A stretch of DNA of 64,000 bases from Polyangium mundeleinium (GTDB taxonomy: Bacteria > Myxococcota_A > Polyangia > Polyangiales > Polyangiaceae): contig NZ_JAQNDO010000001.1 in the NCBI RefSeq assembly GCF_028369105.1, forward strand, positions 5,486,501-5,550,500, given 5' to 3'. Of the stretch, positions 1 to 8,128 are shown piece after piece (position 1 is the stretch's first letter; the number at the start of each line of letters is the position of its first letter). The position numbers and the translations under genes were made by a program. A model generated the notes under the pieces. That model worked only from the letters and a program-made list of their open reading frames with translations. It ran no database searches and was not told where the DNA came from.

Positions 1-188
1 GACGGGAGCGGAGGAAGGCTTTGCCACGGGATGCTTTCGGCTAGCACGTGCGCGGGCCGCTGCCACGCTCCTTCCGAGAGCATCGTTCCGCGGGACATCG
101 GCCCTTGCGCCTCGATACCGGCTTCCTTATCCTCCCTGGCTCGCGCACGTGGGGCGCGCGAGCTGCCCCGTCCACGCCGGAGAGAGCC
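1..188. other. Gene-free left edge and leader of the carotenoid oxygenase gene
   Basis: No supported coding sequence. The open frame extending upstream of 189 lacks family similarity and has a poor start context, so this stretch is read as leader or promoter. A purine-rich GGAGAG lies just before the ATG at 189. Confidence 0.5.
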
Positions 189-1622
189 ATGACGACGTCG
201 ATGACTTCGAGCGCCGAGATCCCCGCGCCGCCGCCTTATCTGTCGGGCAACTACGCGCCCGTCGATCGCGAGATCACGGCGCACGATCTGCCCGTGATCG
301 GCGAGATTCCGCGAGACCTCGCGGGCGTGTTCGTGCGCAACGGCTCGAACCCGCGATTCCGCCAGAAGGGCCGTTACCACTGGTTCGACGGCGACGGCAT
401 GATCCACGCGCTCCGCTTCGAGGACGGGCGCGCGAGGTATACGAACCGCTGGGTGCGTACGTGGGCATTCGTCGAGGAGGAGAAGGCGGGCGCGTCGCTC
501 TGGACGGGCGTCACCGAGCGGCCGGATTTCACGAATCCACGCGGACCTTTCAAGGACACGTCGAACACCGACCTCGTGTTTCATGGGGGCCGGCTGTACT
601 CGCTCTGGTGGCTCGGCGGCGCGGCATACGTCGTGCATCCGACGTCGCTCGACACGTGCGGCACGGAGACGTGGGGCGGCAAGATGCCCACGATTTCGGC
701 GCACCCCAAGGTCGACGCGGTCACGGGCGAGCTCATGCTCTTCGATTACAAGCCCTTCCCGCCGTACCTCACGTACGCCGTCGTCTCGGCTTCGGGCGAG
801 CTCGTGCACAAGACCGAGATCGAGCTGCCCGGCCCGCGTCTCCAGCACGATCTCGCGATCACCGAGCATTTTGCCATCTTCTTCGACATGTCGATGCAAT
901 GGGACCCACAGCTCCTCGCCGTCGGCAAGACGAAGGTGAAATATTTTCGGGACAAACCTGCGCGCATCGGCGTGCTCCCGCGCCACGCGCCGGGCTCCGA
1001 GATTCGCTGGTTCGAGACCGAGCCGTTTTACATGTACCACACCATCAATGCGTGGGAGGAGGGGGATCGGATCGTGCTCGTCGGCTGCAAGATCGATGCG
1101 CCCGTGGTCGGGGATCCGCAAAACCCCGCGCGTGAGGTGCCGACGATCGGGTTTTTGCGGCTCGAACCGAACCTGTATCGGTGGGAGCTCGATACGAAGA
1201 CGGGCGCCGTGAAGGAGTCGCGCCTCGACGATGTGCTCACGGAGTTCCCGCGCATGGATAACCGGGCGCTCGGAAGGAAGACGCGGTATAGCTACAACCC
1301 GCGGCTCAGCACGTCCGCGCCGACGTTGCTCTTCGACGGCGTGGTCAAATACGATTACGAGGCGGGGACGAGCGCGGCGTTTTCCTATCCTGCGGGCCGC
1401 TTCGGCAGTGAGGTCGTGTTTGCGCCGCGCGTGGGCTCGAAGGGCGAGGACGACGGGTACCTCGTGACGTATGTTGTCGACGAGGCGAGCGGCGAGAGCG
1501 AGGCGTACGTGCTCGACGCGAAGGACGTCTCCCGGGCCCCTCTCGCGCGGGTCAAACTCCCGCAGCGCGTGCCGACGGGGTATCACGCGTGGTGGGTGCC
1601 GGGATCGGACCTTCCGGCGTGA
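189..1622 (+). CDS. Carotenoid cleavage oxygenase (RPE65/CCD family)
   Basis: Probably a non-heme iron(II) dioxygenase that cleaves a carotenoid, apocarotenoid or stilbene double bond. The 477-residue length from the ATG at 189 fits the family, and a GGAGAG ribosome site precedes that ATG; the frame stays open upstream to 48 but those residues look non-coding. The four iron-binding histidines of the seven-bladed propeller are visible at about H172 (AHPK), H220 (LQHDL), H284 (MYHTIN) and H466 near the C-terminus (GYHAWW). The early motif NGSNPRF and the block around HWFDGDGMIH are also typical. There is no signal peptide, so it is cytosolic or membrane-associated. No carotenoid biosynthesis gene lies nearby, so the substrate cannot be assigned. 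It converges on the cytochrome gene with a 3-bp gap. Confidence 0.9.
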   Translation: MTTSMTSSAEIPAPPPYLSGNYAPVDREITAHDLPVIGEIPRDLAGVFVRNGSNPRFRQKGRYHWFDGDGMIHALRFEDGRARYTNRWVRTWAFVEEEKAGASLWTGVTERPDFTNPRGPFKDTSNTDLVFHGGRLYSLWWLGGAAYVVHPTSLDTCGTETWGGKMPTISAHPKVDAVTGELMLFDYKPFPPYLTYAVVSASGELVHKTEIELPGPRLQHDLAITEHFAIFFDMSMQWDPQLLAVGKTKVKYFRDKPARIGVLPRHAPGSEIRWFETEPFYMYHTINAWEEGDRIVLVGCKIDAPVVGDPQNPAREVPTIGFLRLEPNLYRWELDTKTGAVKESRLDDVLTEFPRMDNRALGRKTRYSYNPRLSTSAPTLLFDGVVKYDYEAGTSAAFSYPAGRFGSEVVFAPRVGSKGEDDGYLVTYVVDEASGESEAYVLDAKDVSRAPLARVKLPQRVPTGYHAWWVPGSDLPA

Positions 1623-1625
1623 CGC

Positions 1626-2690
1626 TCAGGGTGGGGCGAGCGTGCCTTCCGCGAGCACGACCTCGCCCTCCACCACGGCGTGATCCGAGCTCTCCTCAAT
1701 CGGGTGCTCCACGCGCTCGTAGGTGACTTGCCAGAGGATCGGCGCGGTGTTGGCCTTTTCGCCGAGCGAGAGCGTGATGACGGACGGCGCGCCGGGCATC
1801 ACGCGATCATCGCCGGTGAGCACTTTTATGGAGTGGCCGTCGCGCCCCTTGCCGCGGCCGAAGCGCCGCGAGAGGTAACGCGCGTCCTCGGAGAGCACGC
1901 TTTGCTCCGGGCCCACGGCCTCGGCGCGGATGGCGAGGCGCCGGAAGAGATCCCCGGTGGGGAAGGCGTGTCCAAGGGCGAGCGGCTCGATACGTACCTC
2001 GACGGTGCTCGCGCTCGCGCGCGTGGCCGTGATGCGGGCCGAGGCGCGGAGGAGCGCGGGATCCCGCGAGGCCGGGAATACGTGGCTGCGGTGCCGCGAC
2101 GCGCCCTCGCCCACGAGGGGCATGTGGCATTCGGCGCAGCTCGCGTCGGCGAATGGCGAGGCCCGGTGCTCGCTCGCCGTCGCCTGCATGAAGAGCGGCG
2201 TGAAGCGGCGATCAGGGTCGGGAAAGGAAAACTCGTGACAAGCCGCGCAGGCGGAGGCCGAGGCGAACGCGGCCGCGCGCACGACGGGGTGCGGCGCGAT
2301 TCGTTGCGTTTCGCGCGGGGCGGCGAGCACGCGCGAGCCGTCGCCGTGGCACGAGGTGCAGGCGACGCCGAGGGCGCCGAGATCGGGAGGTGGATCCCGC
2401 ATGGGATCGGCCTCCGGCGCATGGCAGCCGCGGCAGAAGGGCAGGGGCTCGATGGCGAGGGCTCTTTGGTAGGCCGGATCGTCGTGGGCCTTTTTGTGCA
2501 GCGAGGCGCGCCATTCTGTTGCGATGTCCGCGTGGCAGCCCTCGCAACGCGTGTTCTCCTCGGCCGCGTGGGCGGTGCGTGGCACGGGCGCGGGCCCCGG
2601 CATTCTCGTGGGCTCGGCCGACTCGGCGGCAGCGAGCCCGAGGAGCCCCGAGGCGAGCGTGGCGAGGAGGACGATCCTTCCGGAGGTCAT
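1626..2690 (-). CDS. Exported pentaheme cytochrome c
   Basis: A 354-residue periplasmic or outer-surface electron carrier. An N-terminal signal peptide (hydrophobic core ATLASGLLGLAAA) is followed by five CXXCH heme-attachment motifs: CEGCH, CRGCH, CTSCH, CAACH and CAECH. Extra histidines between them could serve as distal ligands. The final third has no heme motif and looks like a beta-rich domain. The pattern fits the broad cytochrome c-554/multiheme class seen in Deltaproteobacteria; a specific enzyme activity cannot be assigned. Its ATG overlaps the stop of the lipoprotein gene at 2687-4513 by 4 bp (ATGA), so the two are translationally coupled and probably work together in the cell envelope. 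Confidence 0.85.
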   Translation of the reverse strand: MTSGRIVLLATLASGLLGLAAAESAEPTRMPGPAPVPRTAHAAEENTRCEGCHADIATEWRASLHKKAHDDPAYQRALAIEPLPFCRGCHAPEADPMRDPPPDLGALGVACTSCHGDGSRVLAAPRETQRIAPHPVVRAAAFASASACAACHEFSFPDPDRRFTPLFMQATASEHRASPFADASCAECHMPLVGEGASRHRSHVFPASRDPALLRASARITATRASASTVEVRIEPLALGHAFPTGDLFRRLAIRAEAVGPEQSVLSEDARYLSRRFGRGKGRDGHSIKVLTGDDRVMPGAPSVITLSLGEKANTAPILWQVTYERVEHPIEESSDHAVVEGEVVLAEGTLAPP

Positions 2691-4513
2691 GGGTTCGCCT
2701 TGACAATCTCCCCGGTGCGCAGGTCGATGCGGATGTCACGATTCGTCCGGGCGGGTGTTCCGCAAAGGAGCTGCGGCGTCGAGCCCCTCACGCCTTCCTG
2801 AATGGTCTTCACGAGCTTCTGGCCCAGGGAAAAACTCGGGACGAAGGCCACGAAGTAACGGCGGCCCATTTCCTCCGTCTCGGCGAATTTCACGCCCGAG
2901 AGCTCGGTATGGCCTTTGATGGCGGCGCGGGTGAGGGGAAAATCGTAATCAGGCGGGGCCACCTTCGCGAGCTTGTAGAGCACGACGAAGAGCTCCTTGC
3001 AGCTCGGCGTCCCGGGCGTGATGCGGGCAAACGCGTCGGGCTCGGTCTTTTGCACCGGGCGCGACGGCGGCGTGCCTTCCCCGGGCGCCTGCGGGGCGTC
3101 GAGATCCAGCACCTTCGTGGGCTTTTTCGTGGAGAGCACCGTCACCTGGCCGCCGGCGCGCGCCGCGACCAGAGTCTCGTCGCTGCGGAAGACGATGTCG
3201 ATCGGCGTGCCTTCCTCGACGGGATCGAGCTCCGGCAAAGGGATCACGTGGAAGCTGTCCTTTTCAAAGGTCAGGAGCTGTTCCGTGCGTCCGGCCCATA
3301 TCGTGCCGTTCGGGCCGAGTTTGGCCCATTCGAGCGGCCGGTTGTTGCCGGCGAGCGTGAAGGTCGCCCATTTCCCGGACGTGTATCGATCGAGCCCCGT
3401 CTCGCGCACGAGCCAGAGCGCGCCGTCCTTCGTGCGGAAGGCATCGTTGATGCTTTCCTTTTTGCCGGGCGAGATGTCGCTCCAGGCCTTGCCATTCCAG
3501 TGCGCCGCGTAAGCCCCGTGGTCTGCGGGCTGGGCCACGGCGAGGATGTCGTTCGGGCCGAGCTCGTAGAAGCGCGAGCCGGGCGGGAGCGAGGTCACGG
3601 CCTCCGAGCCTGGAAGCACATCGATCACCGACGTGCGCGAGCCCTTGGGCCAGCGCTCCACGGCGAGGGGCCCCGCGCCCGATTGCCCGTAAAACGAGGG
3701 CTGGTCTCCCTCGCGGCATACTTTTCCGAAGCCGATCAGATCCCCCGATGGTAACCGCGCGAGGTCGGCGTGTCCGAGCAGCTTCGTCTTGCAGCTCCCC
3801 GTGCCTTTGGTGATTTCGGGCGCGGGCGGGCTGCTCCCGCCAGGGCCGAGCACGAAGATCGGCTTGGCTTCGTCGAGCTTGGGATCGTTGATCTCGTACA
3901 GCGTTCGATCGCCCCACGCCGCGCTCGAATAGATCGCGCCTGCATAATACGCGTTCGAGACGGCTGGCGGCATGGGTCTGTCGGGGTCGCGCGCCCAGGC
4001 CGAGCCTTTCCAGGAATAAAACACGTCCTCGCCGCCACGCTCGCCGGGCAGGTTGAGCCCGAGCTTGCCGTGGTTCGGCGGATCCCCCGTGATCCACATG
4101 ACGTAGAATGCATTGGGCTCGCCGATGCCTTTGAGCCCGGCATAGAGGCTTGCATCGACCCGCGCGCCGGTTTCGTCGATCCGAATGGGCGTAGAGAGGT
4201 AATCCCCGCTGATGGCCGCGACGAACGAGGGGAGCACGAACATCCGGAAGCTCGGCTGTCCGTGCACGATCAGCGGGTGGAAGAGGCTCGGCGACCGCGC
4301 GGGTCTTTCGCGGGCGGGGCTCGGCGTTTCGTTCGGGGGGGGCGCGTCGGTTGTCGTCGGCGCTGTGCTCGCGATCGGGGCTTGGGTGTCGGCGGGCTTC
4401 GAGGCGTTCGCGTCGACGCTCGCGGGGCTTTGCGGCGCGCCGCAACCGAAGGGGAGGGCGGCGAGCAGCGCGGCGAGGGCAGGGGAGGGCGAACGGCGGG
4501 CGCGGGAGACCAT
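2687..4513 (-). CDS. Lipoprotein of unknown function, cytochrome partner
   Basis: A 608-residue lipoprotein. The signal ends in a lipobox around LPFGC, followed by a low-complexity Ala/Pro/Thr linker to about residue 65. The body has recurrent Trp/Gly-rich segments (WTGDPP-, SWKGSAW-, YTSGKWATF- and IWAGRTE-like) that suggest a beta-propeller, with two possible disulfide pairs. No catalytic motif is recognised. It is first in a two-gene unit whose second gene is the pentaheme cytochrome, sharing a 4-bp stop/start overlap. The context suggests a surface scaffold or sensor for the cytochrome, but this rests on gene order alone. Confidence 0.75.
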   Translation of the reverse strand: MVSRARRSPSPALAALLAALPFGCGAPQSPASVDANASKPADTQAPIASTAPTTTDAPPPNETPSPARERPARSPSLFHPLIVHGQPSFRMFVLPSFVAAISGDYLSTPIRIDETGARVDASLYAGLKGIGEPNAFYVMWITGDPPNHGKLGLNLPGERGGEDVFYSWKGSAWARDPDRPMPPAVSNAYYAGAIYSSAAWGDRTLYEINDPKLDEAKPIFVLGPGGSSPPAPEITKGTGSCKTKLLGHADLARLPSGDLIGFGKVCREGDQPSFYGQSGAGPLAVERWPKGSRTSVIDVLPGSEAVTSLPPGSRFYELGPNDILAVAQPADHGAYAAHWNGKAWSDISPGKKESINDAFRTKDGALWLVRETGLDRYTSGKWATFTLAGNNRPLEWAKLGPNGTIWAGRTEQLLTFEKDSFHVIPLPELDPVEEGTPIDIVFRSDETLVAARAGGQVTVLSTKKPTKVLDLDAPQAPGEGTPPSRPVQKTEPDAFARITPGTPSCKELFVVLYKLAKVAPPDYDFPLTRAAIKGHTELSGVKFAETEEMGRRYFVAFVPSFSLGQKLVKTIQEGVRGSTPQLLCGTPARTNRDIRIDLRTGEIVKANP

Positions 4514-4543
4514 GCCCGACGATAACGCGACTCGCCTGGACGC

Positions 4544-6379
4544 TCAACAGCCGCAGCCGACGAACTCCAGGGAGAGGTTGTCGAGCCAGAGCGCGTTCGA
4601 GCCCGTGCCGTGGTCGAAGCGGATGTACACGCCCTTCGAGCTGCCGAACGGGATCGTGATCTGCGTCTGCGCCGTGCACGCCTTGAGCGCGTTATGGCCC
4701 GTGACGCTGGTGAAGATGCCTGATTTCTCGCAGGACTCGATCGTGTCGTTGCTCTGCTGGTAGGTGACGTTCACGTTCGCGAGATCGAACTGGTAGTAGG
4801 TGTAATTCAATCGCACGGAGGTGCAGCTCGCGTCGCCCTTGTAGACCCAGATCGTGGGATCGATCGTCGATTCGTTCGTGCGGAGGGTGCGGCCCGTCAT
4901 GCAGGGCGGCGTGTTCGAGGCGAGCGGGATGTAATCGTCGCACCAGTCGACCTTGTACACGCCCGCGGTGAGCGGGCTCGCGTTGCCGTCGTCGAAGGTC
5001 TCCTGGTAGACCGCGCAGGTCTGAGCGGCGCAACCCTCGTTCGTTTGTCCGTCGCAATCGTCATCGGCGGCCGTCATGCAGCTCTCGGGCTGCGGAAGGA
5101 TCTCGCCGGTGCAGGCCCCGTATCCGGTCCCCTGTGCATTGCAGGCCCGCGTGCCGGCCTTGCAGGCGCCGATGCCCGACGTGCCCGCGGGGCCGGTGTA
5201 GCAGCTCTGCGTGCTGCCCGGGGCGCAGACGCAGCCCTCGTTGGATTGTCCGTCGCAATCGTCGTCGCCGGGCGTGGCGCAGGTCTCGGTCGCCGGGAGG
5301 GTTTGTCCCATGCAGGCCCCGAGCGAGGTGCCGAGCGCGTTGCACATCGCCGTCCCGGCCTTGCAGAGGCCCACGCCGAGCGTGCCCATCGGCCCGGTGT
5401 AACAGGGGAGGACGGCGTTCGGGGGGCAGACGCAATCGGCGCCTTCCTCGTTGGTTTGTCCGTCGCAATCGTCGTCATCCGCGGTGGCGCAGGTCTCGGC
5501 CAAGGGCGTGACCTCGCCGGTGCAGGGGCCGTAAGCCGTGCCGAGGTCATTGCAGACCTGCGTGCCCGCCATGCAGATGCCGAGGCCGGCTGTGCCCATG
5601 GGGCCGGTGTAACAAGGCTCGGACGAGCCGGGGGCGCAGACGCAATCGTCGCCTTCTTCGTTGATTTGTCCGTCGCAATCGTCGTCCTCGGCCGTCGCGC
5701 AGACCTCGGCGACCGGGGTCACTTCGCCCGTGCAGGGGCCATAGGCCATTCCATCCGGATTGCAAGTGATCGTGCCGGGCTTGCAAGCGCCGATGTTTTG
5801 TGTGCCGCGCGGGCCCGTGTAGCAGGTCTCGATGGAGCCAGGCATGCAAAACGGTGGGGCGCCGCCCATGCCGCCATTGCCGCCGCCGGTGCCGCCCATG
5901 CCGCCGGTGCCGCCCATGCCGCCTATGCCGCCGCTGCCACCCATTCCTCCGACGCCGCCACCGCTGCCGCCCGCACCGCCATTGCCGCCGGCGCCACCGC
6001 TGCCGCCCGCACCGCCATTGCCGCCGGCGCCGCCGCTGCCACCACCGTTTCCGCTCCCGCCATTGCCACCGTTGCCGCCGGCGCCGCCCATTCCCCCGAC
6101 GCCGCCCATTCCCCCGACGCCGCCCATTCCCCCGACGCCGCCCATTCCCCCGACGCCGCCCATTCCCCCGACGCCGCCCATTCCCCCGACGCCGCCCATT
6201 CCCCCGACGCCGCCCGTCCCGCCGGATCCCACGGTCGCGCCGCCCATTCCGCCATGGCCTCCGGTTCCGACGGAGCTCGCGCCGGAGCCGGTTGCGCTGG
6301 TCTCCCCGATTTCGCCGGCGTCACCACAGCCGAGGACCACGACACCAAACCAGAGCGGAAGGACGAGCGAAGTGCGCAT
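4544..6379 (-). CDS. MopE-like Cys-rich repeat lipoprotein with Gly-rich stalk
   Basis: The start is placed at the ATG at 6379, where a clear lipoprotein signal begins (lipobox VVLGC, Cys18); the open frame upstream has no signal. The product is 611 residues. A long Gly/Met/Val-rich stalk (about residues 30-180) contains seven VGGMGG units. Four repeats of roughly 65-70 residues follow, each with CYTGP-GT-G, a GxCKAGT-like block, and an Asp-rich DDDCDGQ-NEG segment. This is the putative metal-binding motif family named after MopE of Methylococcus. The last 130 residues form a Cys-containing beta-rich domain. Probably an outer-surface, Ca- or Cu-binding adhesin-like lipoprotein; the role is unknown. 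Convergence with no neighbour suggests a monocistronic gene. Confidence 0.8.
   Translation of the reverse strand: MRTSLVLPLWFGVVVLGCGDAGEIGETSATGSGASSVGTGGHGGMGGATVGSGGTGGVGGMGGVGGMGGVGGMGGVGGMGGVGGMGGVGGMGGVGGMGGAGGNGGNGGSGNGGGSGGAGGNGGAGGSGGAGGNGGAGGSGGGVGGMGGSGGIGGMGGTGGMGGTGGGNGGMGGAPPFCMPGSIETCYTGPRGTQNIGACKPGTITCNPDGMAYGPCTGEVTPVAEVCATAEDDDCDGQINEEGDDCVCAPGSSEPCYTGPMGTAGLGICMAGTQVCNDLGTAYGPCTGEVTPLAETCATADDDDCDGQTNEEGADCVCPPNAVLPCYTGPMGTLGVGLCKAGTAMCNALGTSLGACMGQTLPATETCATPGDDDCDGQSNEGCVCAPGSTQSCYTGPAGTSGIGACKAGTRACNAQGTGYGACTGEILPQPESCMTAADDDCDGQTNEGCAAQTCAVYQETFDDGNASPLTAGVYKVDWCDDYIPLASNTPPCMTGRTLRTNESTIDPTIWVYKGDASCTSVRLNYTYYQFDLANVNVTYQQSNDTIESCEKSGIFTSVTGHNALKACTAQTQITIPFGSSKGVYIRFDHGTGSNALWLDNLSLEFVGCGC
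6083..6208. repeat. 18-bp perfect tandem repeat, seven units, in frame
   Basis: Seven exact consecutive copies of an 18-bp unit, read on the plus strand as GCCGCCCATTCCCCCGAC, encode the VGGMGG units of the MopE-like lipoprotein stalk on the minus strand. Degenerate Gly-rich codons flank the array on both sides. Because the unit is a multiple of three, slippage would change stalk length without a frameshift. Confidence 0.9.
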
Positions 6380-6545
6380 GGCCCGACGGGACACGACCAC
6401 GCGCGGAACGTCAAGAGGAAGCCGGGCCTTGCGCGGCCACGAGGACGGTCGCGCGAGGCAAAGGCAACAAGGGCGCGTGCTGCGGACGGGCGTCCCTCGC
6501 TGCCCGTGAGGTGACTGGCACAACGGTTCGCGTGACCCCAAAGAT

Positions 6546-6564
6546 GAGAACGATTTTCATTTTC
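6546..6564. promoter_or_regulatory. Probable Fur (iron regulator) box
   Basis: The 19-mer GAGAACGATTTTCATTTTC matches the classical Fur consensus GATAATGATTATCATTATC at 15 of 19 positions. It is AT-rich in an otherwise very GC-rich region and lies 32 bp before the ATG of the multicopper oxidase, in the divergent gap with the MopE-like gene. This predicts iron-dependent repression of the oxidase. Confidence 0.6.
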
Positions 6565-6596
6565 ATGTTCGGCGGGGACTGGTAGCTTCACGTTCC

Positions 6597-8084
6597 ATGA
6601 ATCGCTACACGATGGGCGCGTTTGCCCTTGTCGGGTTCCTCGTGGGCTGCGGGAGCGATGCGCCCCCCGCGCCGGGCACGACCGTCGGAGAGGTCGTGCA
6701 CCCTGAGTTGCCGCCGCTTCCCGAAGTATCCGGGCTCACGCCCCTGCCGGACCTGAACCCAGACCCCCACGTCGTGGAGGTCGACCTCGTCGCGCGGCCC
6801 CACGCCGTGCAGCTCCTCCCGGGCCAAGCCACGCAGCTCTTCAATTACAATGATCAATTCCCGGGGCCGCTGCTCCACGCGCGTGTCGGCGATCGGGTCA
6901 TCATTCATTTCAGGAACGAGCTCGCCGAGGAGACCGTCATCCACTGGCATGGGCTCCGGATCTCCGATCAAATGGACGGCTCCCCCGTGATCCAGAATCC
7001 GGTGCAACCGGGCGCGTCCTTCACGTACGATTTCGTCGTCCCCGACGCCGGCACGTTCTGGTATCACACGCACCTGCACCAGATCCAGCAGCTCGAATAC
7101 GGGCTCTACGGCGCCCTCGTGGTCCACGAGCGGGATTTCCCCGTGTTCTCGGCCGAGCGCATCTTCGTCGGCGACGACATCCGGCTCCGGACCAACAACA
7201 ACCAGATCTCGGGCTTCCTGACGAGCGGACCCGACATCGGCGCGGGGCGCGTCGGCAATCGTCTCCTCTCCAATGGCAGGATCATCAACGGCGAGGACGG
7301 CGATGGGCCCGTGACGTTCACGATTCCGCGCGGAGCCATCGAGCGGTGGCGCTTCGTGCTCGCGACGAACGCGCTCTCGTACGGGCTCCGCATCCGGGGC
7401 GCGGATGCGCGTGTCATTTCGACCGACGGCGGGCTTTTGCCCGAGGCCTTCGCGCTGGAGCGCGTGGAGATCGCGCCGGGCCAACGGTACGATTTCGAGG
7501 TGCGCCCGAAGGCGGACGCCACCGAGGTCGTGCTGGAGGCGCTCGTCCTCGTGCTCGACGAGAACGACAACGTGGTCGAGGCGCCCTTCGTGCTCGCGCG
7601 CGGGACGATCGAAGGCGAAACCGTGACGGCGGAGCCCGTTTACCCGAAGGTCTCGTTGCCCGCGACCTCCGTGGAAGCGACAGCGCACGAATGGAAGCTC
7701 TCGGGCGGGGTCGTGGACGGGCAGGTGCAATTCACCATCAATGGCGTGCCGTCCTTTGTGGGGGAGGGGCACGAGCACGTGCTGCTCGACACGTTCGAGC
7801 CGAATGTCCCCGTGAAGATCACGTTGTCGAGCAACGTGAGCCCGCGGCACCCGTTCCACATCCACGGCCAGTTCTTTCAGATCCTCGAGCGCGGCGGAAA
7901 ACCGGTCTTCGAGCCCGGGTTGCGCGACACGGTCGAGGTCCGCGGCAACGAGACCGCCACCATTCTCACGTACTTCGAGAACCACGGGCGCTGGATGGTG
8001 CACTGCCACATCTCGGAGCACAGCGAGAACGGGATGATGGCCGATGTCCAGGTCGGCACGCAGGCCGCCGGGCACGGACATTGA
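6597..8084 (+). CDS. Multicopper oxidase lipoprotein (possible ferroxidase)
   Basis: A 495-residue three-cupredoxin-domain oxidase that couples substrate oxidation to O2 reduction. The lipobox is LVGC (Cys18), so the enzyme is anchored in the periplasm or outer membrane. All four copper motifs are intact: HWHG (H116, H118), HTHLH (H157, H159), HPFHIH (H418, H421, H423) and HCHISEHSENGM, giving type-1 ligands C470 and H475 with axial M480. No Met-rich insert like that of CueO is seen, which argues against a dedicated Cu(I) oxidase. A good Fur-box match just upstream suggests a link to iron, such as a ferroxidase or siderophore oxidation. Laccase or bilirubin-oxidase activity is an alternative. 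It is followed by an unrelated thiolase gene 44 bp downstream. Confidence 0.92.
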   Translation: MNRYTMGAFALVGFLVGCGSDAPPAPGTTVGEVVHPELPPLPEVSGLTPLPDLNPDPHVVEVDLVARPHAVQLLPGQATQLFNYNDQFPGPLLHARVGDRVIIHFRNELAEETVIHWHGLRISDQMDGSPVIQNPVQPGASFTYDFVVPDAGTFWYHTHLHQIQQLEYGLYGALVVHERDFPVFSAERIFVGDDIRLRTNNNQISGFLTSGPDIGAGRVGNRLLSNGRIINGEDGDGPVTFTIPRGAIERWRFVLATNALSYGLRIRGADARVISTDGGLLPEAFALERVEIAPGQRYDFEVRPKADATEVVLEALVLVLDENDNVVEAPFVLARGTIEGETVTAEPVYPKVSLPATSVEATAHEWKLSGGVVDGQVQFTINGVPSFVGEGHEHVLLDTFEPNVPVKITLSSNVSPRHPFHIHGQFFQILERGGKPVFEPGLRDTVEVRGNETATILTYFENHGRWMVHCHISEHSENGMMADVQVGTQAAGHGH

Positions 8085-8128
8085 CGCCCTTGCCGCCGGG
8101 GCCACGCGCGCCGTAGAGTCGTCGCACC

